From: Nymphaea colorata
Lineage: Eukaryota; Streptophyta; Magnoliopsida; Nymphaeales; Nymphaeaceae
Reading direction: 5' to 3'
Length of the DNA: 64,000 nt
NCBI RefSeq assembly: GCF_008831285.2
Contig: NC_045140.1
Coordinates: 20,520,370-20,584,369 of the forward strand
Below are positions 1 through 13,270 of the stretch, piece by piece (positions within the stretch are counted from its first letter, which is position 1; each line of letters begins with the position of its first letter). The translations under genes were made by a program, and so were the position numbers. A model generated the notes under the pieces. That model saw nothing but the letters and a program-made list of their open reading frames with translations. It made no database searches and was not told the origin of the DNA.

Positions 1-3000
1 TCTGTTGATAACGTTATCAGAATCCAGTAAACTAAGTTGCCAAGCTTTTATTGTCACAGGAATTGTGACTTCTGCACCAGGCTTCAGAGGGAGAGCAGAC
101 TTTAGAATTTCACGTGCAACTGACAAAATAGAATCTTGATTTCTACCAGAGAAAGAGATATGTGCCTCTTCAACAGGAACAGTCCCAGCATTTGCTATGT
201 TTATAGAAACATCACGAATTTCACCTTCATACAACATGGCAGCATCGCCACCTCCAACAACATGAGAGCCAAGTAGTGGCAAGGGAGGTAGCACAGAAAT
301 ATTTGGTGTCAAAATTTTCCGGAACTTTGATGATCCACAGCTGCGAAAAGGATCTGAAAGTACCAGGCCCTGTGTGGCTCCAAGTAACAAGTTCTCAACA
401 TCTTTGAAAAGGTGCTCAGTTATTACACCAAAACAATGTACTATGCATCCTGGAACTGTCAATGGACCAACTGAAGTTGGAACACCAGATAATGATATAG
501 TCTTGGCTGAGTTAGGGGCAAGACAAACACTCGTGGGGAAAGCATTGAAATTTCCAGAGTGAACTGAAAGGTATATGCTATCAACAGTTAAGTCAAAAGC
601 ACACGGATTTGCCAACTCCACCAAAACTTGAACTGGTTCCCCAACTATCCAAGTCAGCTCCTGCTTATTTCCATCACTTGGCTCTCCTTTGCTGAAAGGT
701 GTGTAGATAAAAGGACCAGTAGGAGCAGATCCCATCCACCATTCCTCTTTTGCTGGATTTCTCTTTACAATATCCATTTGTGAAGGATGTAATGGAAAGG
801 AATGTAACCTAAGAAATGGTAGAGCCCATAAAAGAGGAATGTGAATATTGACATTTTATGCTAAACATAACACTTGTACAGAGGCATCCACCAAGAACTT
901 TACAGAATGACGATGTTACGCCACATTATGAATATATTTTGAATATCAGACCGCTAATTAATACAACACTATCAGGAAAAGAGACAATGTTATGCACTGA
1001 AAATTATCAAAGCCACTTAGCAGGATTATTGTAATGCACCAGGAATAAAAACAATTTATCACACACTTAAAAACTACCCGAATCATTAACATTGATCAAG
1101 CTCAAACTGGAAATAAACTGTAGAATACATATAGGGACATAAAAAATACTCTCTGGATATTTAGTAAGCAGGTAGTCCTTCTCAAACTTCTATAGTGATT
1201 GTTTTGGCTAGGTGTCAAATGTTAACATTTCTTTGACCTATTTCACAAATATTGTTATATTTCTTGAAAAGAATACAGAAAAAAAAAACATGAATTATGT
1301 CATGGTGTGTTTAGAAATGCAGCTATAGTGCTTCTCAAAAAGAATGAGAGTAAACATTTTCATTTTCAAAAAACTTTTTAATATGATCAGAAACTATAGA
1401 AACACTTTTGTAAAATAAAAAAAAAAGTGTTCCTTTTCAATGAAGAACAGTCTTTTCTATAGTTTATCTAATTCCATTTTGCTAATATAAATTCAAGAAA
1501 GATGTACCTGATAAATGGAAGAGCAGGATCAGCACACCGAGTTCCTGAGGGGATTCTCTCTGCTGAATTTGCAAGTGCACTAGCAAGGCCACTTTGGCCA
1601 GCAGGAGTGATAAGGGGATAATAAGATCTAAGAAGGCGAGCTGCTGCACTCCATGCAGCAAGAGGATCGCCAGCACGAACAGAAGACAGCAATATCTCTC
1701 TAAGAACAACCATTTGGATGGTACTCCAGTGTGATTCGAACAATGCAACTACTGATTGAGAATGGTTCCTTCCACTTTCAGAATTGCAAGACTGTAGCTC
1801 TTTTACCTTTGAGGAATGACTAACACACAAGTCAACATGATAATCAAACCCATTATTGCACACTGCTATGGTTGTGAAAAATAAAAATTCCCAACCTATG
1901 ACTTTTTCTCAATGACCCAAAAAAAGGGAAAAAAAATTGGAGACTTCTAAGACCTCAGTCCTTAACATGGGGAAATTTAGGCTTTCACCCATAATTCAGC
2001 GCTTCTATCAGAAAAAAATGTAAATATAGACAAGAAGTATGGGATAAAAGTTCAAAAGCAAATCGTGACTAATTTTTACAACCTTGAAAATTGATGGTTA
2101 TTGATCCATAAAATGTGATAGCCCCCATTCAATTCAAACAACTTCGCTCCCCAAAACAGCTCCTTATCCTGATGATCTTAATTGTGACTAGAGGGAATGT
2201 TGTAAATAAGCCAACATATTGGTTGCTACTCACATAATTATAATATGACCAACTACCAAAGCAGATTGCCCAACTTTATTTTGTGATTGGTTCTAGCTGC
2301 TGTGCACATCCAACAGCTAATACACGGTTCAGCGATGAACTGCACTATGTTAATAAGAGGACTGCTGCTAAAACATTCGGAAAGGTTATAAAACAACAGT
2401 ATATGAAATGCATGTTATGTATACAACAGCAGATAAACCAAAGACCAGGTCCCCCAAGAACAAATGAGACTTAATTAGATAACATATGTAAAGGTAGAAA
2501 CATGCCTTTGAAGATGAATGAGAATATACTGAGCTGGATCCTTTACTTTGCACACGATATGCTTTTGATGTCATTGCCAACACTTGTAAAGCACTACTAG
2601 CAGCCAAAGAATTGTCTTGCTGCAAATACAACTGAGCAACCTGTCTCGAGAAAAATGCAGCTTTGCGAGCATAGCCAAGGGTTCCAAATAAACGTGCTAT
2701 CTCAACATACAAGATTAAACGATCGCTTGCATCAATTAGCGATTTTGCACCATCAGCAGCATTTGTTAACAAGTCAACAACTTCTTTCGCCAATTCTCGC
2801 CTGACAAATTAAATCATGTGGTTAATTAGAATTTTGTAAAAAAGGAAAAGGAAAAAGGAAGTTCCTTTTCTTCCAGATGGAATTCTCAAGATATTGCATA
2901 AAAGGTTCAAAATTTGGCCATATAGTGGCTATCAAATGTATGAAACTTCCTATAAGGCACCTAAATTAAATGCTTTAACACTGACATGCAAACCCAACAG

Positions 3001-6000
3001 CCAAATTTAAATTGTGTACGTAAAGGAAAAGTTATGTCCCTAAAGTAAGAATTTTGATTATAATAGCCATGATCAAGCAAAGATCGAAAAAATACGCTTT
3101 TTTAACACCTTAAGGAAAAAATTGTCAGCTAACAGTCGCCTCATTCAATCAGGATGCTTCTGAATAATGGCCTTGTATCTTACCGGCAAAGAAACCTAGC
3201 CAATTTTAGTGTAGCCTCCAATTCAAAGCTAACAGTTGAAACTCTGCAACAAAAATGACAAGTTAATTTACATAATAACATCAGAAGCTATAATAGGCAA
3301 ACATACTAATGCCCCAGTAAAAAAAATCAAGTAATCAACTCCTGTGCCTGCATGTACAGCTGAGACCAACTGAACCTTTATGGAAGACGTAAAGATCAAA
3401 TTAGTCTGAAAAAGGATTGTAACAGACACAGGTTGACGCGGCACCAGATAAAGTCACTCTATCTCTCCCTCTACAAAACGGAAATTTAATGCACCAAATA
3501 CAATTGCCAAATCCACCTAAAAAAAATACAAAGTTTTAAACTATGAATAGGATGAAAAAACATTCACTCCAATACCTACAAAAAACATACTTCCAAATGA
3601 AAAGTGCTTCATAAAGAGAAAACAAAAAATCATTTTCTCTGAGGAGACAAGCCACTGAAAATTTCATGTATTATTTAAAACAGCCAAAAGCATCAGCATT
3701 AAAATAACAACTATAAGGTTTGACTTTTAGTCGGATGACCAAATATTCATCCCAATGCCCACAAAAAAAAATATTTCCATATTAATTTCAACATTAAAAT
3801 AGTTCAATAAAAAAAAATATTTGCTATGAGAAAACATTTGGTGGGATAAGTAAGACATTCTTGGCCAAACTACATCTAGGAATTACACTAACAAAAATTG
3901 ACATTTGCCTCGTTCACTAAGGGCATGGCAAGAGAAATATTTTTATATCACAAAATGAGGGGTGCCAATTGGAGATATGATCATTTTTTGGCATGAAAGT
4001 TCCAAATTTCCTAGAAAGATGGAAACCCAGGAGTGTTGATTTTTTTTTTATTATGAGTAGGTTTGTAAATAGACCTAGACAATCAACTCCAGTTTTACCA
4101 AAAGGATCTTTTTTTCTTTTTCTACCAAAACAGAACATACTATCAACAAGTTCATAAAACAAAGAAAAATTTATAGGATAAAGAGAACAGATTATAATAA
4201 AACCTTTGGGCATTATCTTGTATAAAGGATCTTCTGTAAAGTTGGATCACATCATAATAACGGTATTTCACCTCATCCTCTAGGACTTGATCCTTTTGGC
4301 CCATCCGATCTATCTACATAGCAAAAGCAACATCAGTTACAAAGAGAAGTGCACCAGCAATAAACCTTCAAATTTATGTTAGCAGCCTCAGACTATGTAG
4401 AAATAAACTATTAAGTGAATTATTTTTTCTGAATGTAAAGAACTAACTCTTTGCAAGCAAACTGCTTCATATATTAGGCGAGCAACTTACCAACAAGGCA
4501 CATACACTGCCCTCCACAGCACCAGCATGCCAAAAAACATCCCCTGTCAACCTTGCAAGTTCAATTGCAGTAGAGTAGTGTGCATTTGCATCAACTGGAG
4601 AGCCAGCCAACAGGCAGTAATCCCCTACTGTCTTTTGAGCTCGCCCAAGCCGCCTTTTTTTAGCCTTTATCACCTTCAATCATTCCAAGATATGATATTA
4701 AATTACCAATCTGGCCAAATCCCTTTAAGACAAAAAATATATTCATCTTATGACTAAAGACTAAGTTTCTATCAAGCCGATTTATTGAGTTTGGACAAAC
4801 CGGTTTATTCACTTCATCAACCTTGTTACTGGCCCACGAAGTAAATCATGGCACCATGGATGAACCAATTAGGATACAACCAATAAATCTTTTTTCAGGA
4901 AAGTAACACATCCATGCTAAATGCAGCACATATTCCTCTATTTTACTACATTTGCCAAGTGTGCTTGTTTCCATTTCTTTATTACCGATAAATGGCAAGT
5001 CTTTGTGAAACAACTCTTATGAGAAGAAAAATGAAGACTTTAAGAGACCTCTTGGTTCAACCACAAACACTCTAGCATCCTTCTCTAGATGTGCTCCCGT
5101 CACAAGTCAAGAAAAATAAACAGCATCAACCTTGTTATTCGCAGCAAGGGTTGAAAAAATGTGGAATATCAGTTTTATTAAGGACTTAATTCAGGAGTGA
5201 TTGTCCAAGAATCGAGTAAAGACATAAACCTCCTCTGAGATCAGGCTAGCTTGAGAATCTAGAGGTGTCTTCACAATGGTTCCAGCAGATTCTGCACGAA
5301 GAACCCATTTTTCAAATTCCATCAATAGCGAGGCAGCAATATCTTGCATCATCGTCTGCAAGTGAAACTCTTGAGTGTGCCGATCAGAAGGTGGGAACAA
5401 CACTATGCTGCCTCCCCTTTTACTACCATCCTCCAACTGTTAGAAGAAAAGGATAACAAAGAACTGTGAGAAGGAAACACATGGACCAGATAAGCAGATT
5501 GAGACATCACGAAATGATGGCATGCACATGTGCAGCTAACTTAATTGGTAACACTCAATCTCTATGTTTCCTTGCAATGTATCCCACACCACTTTATCAT
5601 AACCAAAAGGTATGTGTATATATAGGTTTCAGGAGATAGTGTGAGAACCTAAGGCCTGAGGACATTGAAGGGCCACAAAATGATAACCAAATTGTAGAAG
5701 GGAACATAATCTGCAAGGTACAATCAAGGTCATAAGTTGATGCCAGAGGATGATTACCTTCATATATAGGGAAGAAAAAGGGAGAGCGAGAGAGATAGAA
5801 AAGCAGTCAACAGATCGAGTCTGCCAACAAGTCGAAAAATTCATCACCAACCCATCATAAAGTGGAAAGAAAGGCCAAGATTCAGCTAACAAGAATCTTG
5901 GGACAATGGTAACCTGGAAGCTTATCATGGTCTTCAGGAATTTCAGTAATACTTGCAGAGAAATTTGAAATGCTGAAACGTGCATACAAATATTTAACAA

Positions 6001-6883
6001 AGATAAGGAGCAGAATAACAAGCGACCAACCCCAAATATAAATCCTCGACGGTAATGCCGATTGCATTGTTTTTATTTTTTCGTTTTAGATGCGCTAACA
6101 GCTACATGTATCATACAATGTAAATCTTCCGTTCAACTTAATCCTCCGCGAAAGCGACGAACGAAATTGATACCAGTCACTTACTAGGATTGGATACACG
6201 GTTTTTACCACTTCTCAGAAATATTTCTCCTATTGTGAAACAAAAAGACGCAATGCATATTCCGAGTTCTAATAACGTCAAAGGAATCATATAGCGAGCT
6301 CATCCTGCTAGCAGGACTCCTTCCAAACCCTAGGCCACCAATTTTACCTCCCCCACCAATTCAAGAATCTCCCATTCCACCAGATCATAACTACTCCCTA
6401 AAGTCCTGTGATCCGTTCAATCCAATTTCACCAATAAGAAAATACATAAACGAGAAGAAGAGGAAAATCAACCTGGGCGTCGTTGGGGCAGAAGGCGAAG
6501 CAGCGCTGGACGAGAGAGGAGGAGTAGGGGCGGGAGGCGGAAGCAAACTGGTCGGCCACGACGTCGAGGTCGGGAAGGGAAGGAAGGTGGCAGAGGCCGA
6601 TAACAGCGAGGATCTTGCGGCAAGACTGAAAGTCGTCCCAAGGGCTGGTCTGGGTTCCGCCAAGGAGGAAGCGGAAGCGGAGGCTGCCGGAATCCCAGGG
6701 CTGGTGAGTGAAGGGGCTCTTCTGGTGCTCTGTGTAGAATGAGCTGATGGCCGAGAGCTCCACGCGCTGGTGGCGAGAGAGCATTGCCGCATAATCACGG
6801 AGTCGCGCCTTCGGCACGAGGCCGATTGGCAGCACCGCCACCCGGATCATACACCCGCCCTCGATGCTGACGTCCGGCTCCAT
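1..6883 (-). CDS. TRS120: TRS120, TRAPP II complex subunit (partial, 3' end off window)
   Basis: Plant homologue of yeast Trs120/TRAPPC9, a TRAPP II tethering-complex subunit acting at the trans-Golgi network in secretion and cell-plate formation (family knowledge). Eight exons read on the minus strand: 6883-6473, 5436-5230, 4673-4491, 4313-4204, 3243-3184, 2800-2502, 1862-1508 and 808 to the edge. All junctions are GT/AG and phases agree. Recognisable stretches include MEPDVSIEGG at the start, AISSFYTEHQKSPFTHQPWD, HLQTMMQDIAASLLMEFEKW, KAKKRRLGRAQKT, LEDEVKYRYYDVI, NAADGAKSLIDASDRLILYV, AGDPLAAWSAAARLLR and GPFIYTPFSKG. About 811 codons are present; the Arabidopsis protein is near 1190 residues, so roughly one third is missing to the left. 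I chose the Met at 6883 because it begins the family-typical MEPDVSIE; an in-frame Met at 6901 would add MQTVTP. The donor at 2502/2501 is the least certain junction. Confidence 0.95.
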
Positions 6884-7950
6884 TGGAGTTACAGTTTGCA
6901 TTCGACTGAGGCCTCAACATCTTTATATAGACTAGAAGTCGATTCTTGATCTGTACCCAAATAAAAGAAACCAATAAATGAAACCCAAGTCCAAAACCAT
7001 ATTTCTCCCGCTTGCGCTTTTGCGTCATCCACCCAAGGGGTCGCCCTTGAGGAACCAAATCCGTCAGCTCCGAACGACAGACCCTTGAATCCATTGATAT
7101 GCTTGAGAATGTACCTGTGGAAGGACAATATTGGATTTGGATAACCTGGGACAGGTTTGGATCACGGTCTAGGTTTAGATAATGGCTTGAATATATCGGG
7201 TTGGGTATAGGTATATGGATTTATGATAGGATTGTATTATGGGTTTGGCTTTGTATTCAAATGTGGATCTTGGTTTGGGTTTGATTAAAGGAAAGACCAA
7301 GGGCTTCGTTCTTTGATTTGAGAGAAGAAGACATCGCTTTTCGGCATCACCTTTCCCGTCGTCTGTCAACAGGGTTTAGAGCGAGAAGCTCTAGGCATTG
7401 CGTCACATACACTAGTACAGATATAGAGGACATAACCCGAACTGCTAGAGGCCTACCACATGTCCAATATCAATCTACACCACTCAATCAAGGGTACGAG
7501 CCTGCAGACCAATCAACTTCATAGACCCCAAAGTGGACGTGCATATGGATCAGATGCCAGTAGATTGATTGAGTGGATCGTGACCCGAATCAGACGCAAG
7601 CAGAACAAACGCCACTGCATTCTAAAATCTTACATGCGGCATGCACATGAAGGAAGGGGAAGAGTGCTTGTATTTGATACTACCAGCAAAGAGATTTACA
7701 GATCGAAATTAGCACTAAAAACAAGAAAATATTACAAGCTATAGACAAAAAGTTGATTAATGGGGCCAGCCAGCTCAAGAGTGAAGCTGAGGCAAATGGT
7801 GAATACGGTACCAGGTTGAATGCATCAGGTCAAATGAAAAATTATGCCGACTTTCAAGCCACTGTCAGTGCAGCATCCACCACCATCTCTCGTCCCCGCA
7901 AGTGTCACCATCATCACTAATGATATCCCATGCAGTGTAGTGGACCTTGT
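6884..7950. other. Intergenic region between TRS120 promoter and MYB-CC 3' end
   Basis: This should hold the TRS120 promoter and 5' leader (minus strand, upstream of 6883) and the 3' untranslated region of the MYB-CC gene next to 7950. Short reading frames occur on both strands but none resembles a known protein. No repeat or clear TATA box was picked out by eye. Confidence 0.5.
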
Positions 7951-10900
7951 TTACAACCGCTTGAGGAATGCTTCCATTTCAGATGATGACATGAGAGGAG
8001 GGTGCTTGTTGGCAGAGTCTGGACTCTTGGCTACAAAAGCACCGACTCTAGTTTCTGCACCTTCAATGCTTGACTTGGGTCGTTTAGGCGCCAATTCAAA
8101 GAGATCAACTGGGGATTTCTCCTTAGGCCTGAAATGAGACTCAGTTCTCAGATCATCTGTTTGGCCTTGCCATCTAGGAATCATGTTAACTGCAAACTCA
8201 TTGTCTGTGCCGTCAACTAGATTTACAGTTCTCATTGCAGAAGGAAGACTTCTTTCTGCAGGTGAATCTTGTTGCCTGTTCTGCTGTTGCTGCTCCTCTA
8301 TTATTTTCTGCAAATATCTGTTCTGTGCTTCAATACGCATCTGCAAGTGTCTCTGCACCTGATTGTTCACCAGAACATGCAGCTAGTCAATGAAGAGATT
8401 CAAACAGGTAAGCTGGGGAAGTCCATAAGCAACCAACAGACTAAGAAGTAGGTCCAACTAATGCCGCAACATCTACAGACTGCACAAAACTGCCATAGAA
8501 CGTCACCACATGCAAAAAAGGGTCATGAAGAAAATTCGCCAACGAGAAAGTCACATCCAAATGCAGAGGGGAAGAAACATTCTCTATACCAACATTATAG
8601 TATTATATTTTGAAATGATGCATCAAATATATGCTGTTATGTACCTTGATTTTACAATATCTATATATTAAAAAAGAACCAAATGATAGATTACAATTTT
8701 CTTTTTTTGTTTCAGAAATCTCAGTGTGTAGGACCATTTGTTCTCAATCCACATATGGTTAGACCTTATGATCTGTTAAAGCAGCAGTTTTTTGCAGTGA
8801 AACAAGGACCAGCATGGTACCAATAAAAAAGGAGGAGACGCAGCACAGACCACAATTTGTTGATAATAATTTATCTCACTACCTTAGACTGTGCTTTTCA
8901 GATCTAAATAACAATAACAGGCAGTACTACCTATGAAGTTCGCTACAAACTTTTCTTAATAAGAGTGCAGTGATAATCAACAACATCTGATGTTCACTTT
9001 TAAAAGTATAAGCATTCCCGTAACAACTAAAGAATGTAGACACAAAAAGCTGACTGATGAGTGAAATTTGCAAATAATGTAAGGTTGTCCAGAATGCATG
9101 AATTACCTGTGGCATGACAAAATTTGTCTGTGCATTAAGTTTCATTGTGATGGACGTTTGAGAGAGAGAGAGAGTAATTGTCAAGCAAAGATATAGATGC
9201 ATACAGGTCAACAAATACAGCTGAGGGAGCTACAGCCTACTGGTAAGTTAGTGAATAACAAAGAAATTGCACCTCTAGTTGTTCGTGCAACCTCTTCTGA
9301 ACCTCCATCTGCATCTGAACTGCTTCATTGATCTCATCTCCACTGAATCGGTATGCAAGTCATCAACACAGAGGTACACACACATCCACAAAAAAGAAAA
9401 GAACAATTTATAAGCATATGTGCTCTCCTAATTGAGAAAACTATGCATGCTCAACATGAAAGTTCTTTCTTTTTCCCCTGATACAAAAGGTAAACCAGAG
9501 TGGACCATGGATTGATTCTGAGTTGATAAAAATTACCCCACCCCATCATTGATCATGCTCGTGCAAGGGTGTGGAATGGACGTGATTCTCAACAAGGCAA
9601 TAAATACTCCAGCTACTTCAACCAACTTGCAAGTATTCAAAAGAGAATCTCTCATCAGTATGTACATCAATAACTTATGAAAAAGCGTATATTTTTCTAT
9701 AAAAATGACACAGTGACATTTTAAAGCATTGTCACAGATATCAAAATATTTTGAGAGGACCACAATATATAGGAAAAGTAACCAAAAGGAGAAAGTCCAC
9801 CATTGTTTTAAAATTTTTGAACTTCTAAATTTAGTATTATATATTTCATATACTATTTCCCTCCTTCTTATTCTTCAAAATTCCCCTATCTTCTTGAATA
9901 ATGTTAGATATGATGAGATGCTGCTGCAGGAAGATTTGCCCAAACAAGATGAGAATCATTCTATAAAATCACACTATTTAAATATGAAGAGAACCAGTCA
10001 TAACATACTGGTGTGAGTCATTATCTTTAGCAACTTCCACTTCTTTCATAATATTTGACTTTCCTCCTGCAATGAAAAATAAGAGATACAGAAGGAAATG
10101 AGTTTTTATTAACTAAAGAGCTCCTATAACTCCAAGCTGGATGATAACAAGAGTGAATGAACTGACCATTTGATGAATCTGGAATATACTTTGCCAGCCG
10201 ATACTTCTAGAGAAGACAAGGGGAAAATATCAATCATAAAACAACAAGTTTAGAGTTCACGATAGGGACTCGTCATAAATTTCACCTGCAAGTGGCTCTT
10301 AACATGGAATATTGTGATCCCCTGAACACCCATGAACTTCAGCACACCCTTAGGTGTTGCCCCTACCAAATTAATGAAAGACTTGAGATAATTCTAGAAA
10401 ATCATATACAAAAGAACACCCACCAATAAAATTTACTGCATGGAGATATGAACTACGAAGTAAAATACAAAGATGTTGACCTACAGAAGAATTCTAGTGA
10501 GTTGGGACTACTAAGAAAAAATTCAATAGAATATAACATTATTCACACTAGACTAATGTCTTTCAAGTAGATCAGTTATTTCTGATAGAAATTCGTGTTA
10601 TGTGCATTGTAATTAACTGTATCCAACAATTTTACCACCTGTCTAAAATTATTATTATTATTATTATTTTGGAAATACACTTGGCTGTATGATTGCAAAC
10701 AATGTGCATATGGATTCCCAAGTGGCTAACCCCAATGTGGTCACAACCAAAGCCAACCTGTTACAGAAGTTTTTGATTGTCAACCAAATCAATGAAAGTT
10801 AATTACATCCAAAATAGAGGATCCTAGGATCAGAAGCCCCATGTCTGAATGCTTTTGATAAGATCCATAACGCAATGTTAAATGGATAAACATGCATATG

Positions 10901-13270
10901 CATGCAGACATCAATAACTGACAATAGGATAGATCAACTTAATCCACTAGATGTAGGTACCAGTGGAAAGTGCTACAATAATTTACTTCAGCTAAAGAAG
11001 CAGGATTACTTACTATCGGGCCCTCCAAGTTGTGCAATGGCCTCGACAAATCGATCGTGGAGATCAGGTGTCCAACGAAGACGTTGTTTAGTTGAACCTG
11101 TTGCACTTGTTGGAGCACGAATTCCAACTGAACCTGGATGAAGAGCAACATCTCCTGTCGAGAACTGTTTTTTCCCATGGCACTTATGAGAAATGGAAAT
11201 GAATTCTGAACTTTTATCTTCATGAAGCATCTTCAAAGAAAAAGGGAACCAAAAGTTAATTTGCATCAGTATAGATTCTTAATAAAAAAACGCGGCCGAA
11301 AGCTTATCCCTTGCAAGCACAATTGATGATAATATGCTGGGAAAAACATATATGGGATACTTGTCTTGATCAAAGATTCAATTACATACACCAGAAAAGA
11401 CTAAAGTAACAGGCAATATATCCAGGAGCATACAACCTGATCATTCCCAATACTAGCTTTAATGCCTTTAATTTAATCATATTGTTAATGATGAAACAAA
11501 AAAATTCTGTTCCCTTGAGGTCAGACAAGGAATGCTCTTGGACACCTTATCAACAATATGCATGGACGTTCATATATGTTCTCCTACCTGCACTTGGATT
11601 AAAATGCAATGGAACTCTTATCGTTCTGTTAGAAATTTCAAATCTGTGGTAATGTTTAAACGTTTCCTATAGAATCAATGTTGTTGAAGTTAGTCTTCAA
11701 CTTACTGAACAAGTTTTTGATAGAACAAACAAAACTTATCTCATGCATGGAGACCACAGTGTGAACACCAAATTCATATCTCCCATGACCACGAAAACAT
11801 GGATTCTTCATATACTAAAAGTGGGTTAAATCAAATGCATAAGGCTATCTGATGATGAAATACTGTGGCATCATTCCTCCACCACTGACAAAAGAAACAA
11901 ACTCATGGTTCTTTGTGATATTAAGACCAACCAACTAACTGGATCCCAAATTTACCAGTTTCGTGTCCCCACTACATACCATACCACAACAAGGGTGAGA
12001 CTCCAGGTTTGCAACAAAAATTTTTGTTACAGAAGGTTATCGTGCTCAAGCATCTGTACTGCATGGACATGGACTCAAGTCCAGATTGACACCACATCAG
12101 ATGTACAGCAGCACATTTACGAACCAGTGTGCATAATCAGATACTTAACCATGGAAACATCACAAGAAGCTTGATATTTTTAAGGACATCAGATTCTTAA
12201 AAGGTCAATTGTATGAGGTTTAGTCATGCCAATGAGAAACCATAAAAAAAGAAAATAATAAGTAGATGAAAAAATATAATAAAGGCTAAAAAGAAACGCA
12301 AGCTTGACTGTGTGCCCAGTAAGCGGTGTCATGGCACCTCTAGTGTCCTAGTCACATTAGGTTTGCAAAACAAAACAAAAACAGTATACTTGATTTGGAA
12401 ATTTCAGTTCACCTGCTTTTCAATCATGGACATGACAATATGGACTATCTCTTGCCTTCTTTCATCCCTGTTTTGCTTGTCAATGTAATGTCATGGCTCT
12501 GTGTCTCATTTGTATGGGAAACTGTTAGGAGCAGTTGAAGCCTATGGCTTGAGCCTAGATACAGAATCTTTTATAGGTAGGCAAACAGTTTTTCTCGCTT
12601 TTAGCTAAGGACATTTGCTGAACCTAGAGGAGGGACCTCTATGTAAGGATTATATTGCTCCCTTTCTTTTGCTTTGTTGCTTCACCTAACCCCGTACTTC
12701 TTCAAACTAATTGATCAGACAATAATTCCATTCCTTAAAAACAAAGACACCAAGACCATGTTAATATTTATGTTCAAACTTTTCAGCAACGCAAAGAGGG
12801 GCAAAGCTCTAAAGTCGCCCGCTAATCCAATAATCTCCATGGTCTACGAGTTTGTGTCAAACCAAACTTTCTTCTCAGGTATTACCCCAAATGAGGAAGT
12901 CTGCACTCTTTGTCAATGATATCTGACTATGCTCTTATCTAACTCAGAGCAACACAGCGAAGGCTCTCTCTCTCTCTTTCTCTTTCTCAACAGGCATAAA
13001 GAAACAGAACGCCATAACTAGAAACTAGAAAGAGCACAAAACCGTGTCTTCAGAAGATGGGTTTGCAACAGAATTTCAGGATAATCACGTAGATGTATCA
13101 TATAAAAATCCCCATACCACACCATGGAATGAGATCAACCCCTCGAAAGCATAGCACGCAACTCACAGAAACAACCAACACCAACTTCACGAAAAGCGTC
13201 CGAGTGAAGAAAGAATCAAGAAACGGGTTTGTTTCTCCTCAATACTTACAGAGGGATGCTGCTGTTTCAT
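7951..13270 (-). CDS. MYB-CC (GARP/G2-like) transcription factor, PHR1-like family
   Basis: Nuclear DNA-binding regulator of the MYB-CC family, whose best-known members control phosphate-starvation responses. Seven coding exons on the minus strand: 13270-13250, 11230-11014, 10362-10286, 10206-10167, 10066-10009, 9342-9273 and 8358-7951. They sum to 891 nt (296 residues plus stop) with consistent phases. The single MYB-like domain lies at about residues 56-108 (KQRLRWTPDLHDRFVEAIAQ, then ATPKGVLKFMGVQGITIFHV, SHLQKYRLAKY). The MYB-CC coiled coil is at about 143-187 (MQMEVQKRLHEQLEVQRHLQ) with the LHEQLE signature at 156-161, followed by a Gln-rich stretch. The first exon encodes only MKQQHPS before a GTAAGT donor and a 2-kb intron. 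The next exon also starts with ATG (11230), so translation could begin there. From memory it looks nearest Arabidopsis PHL7, but the exact orthologue is not established. C-terminal sequence is divergent. Confidence 0.9.
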
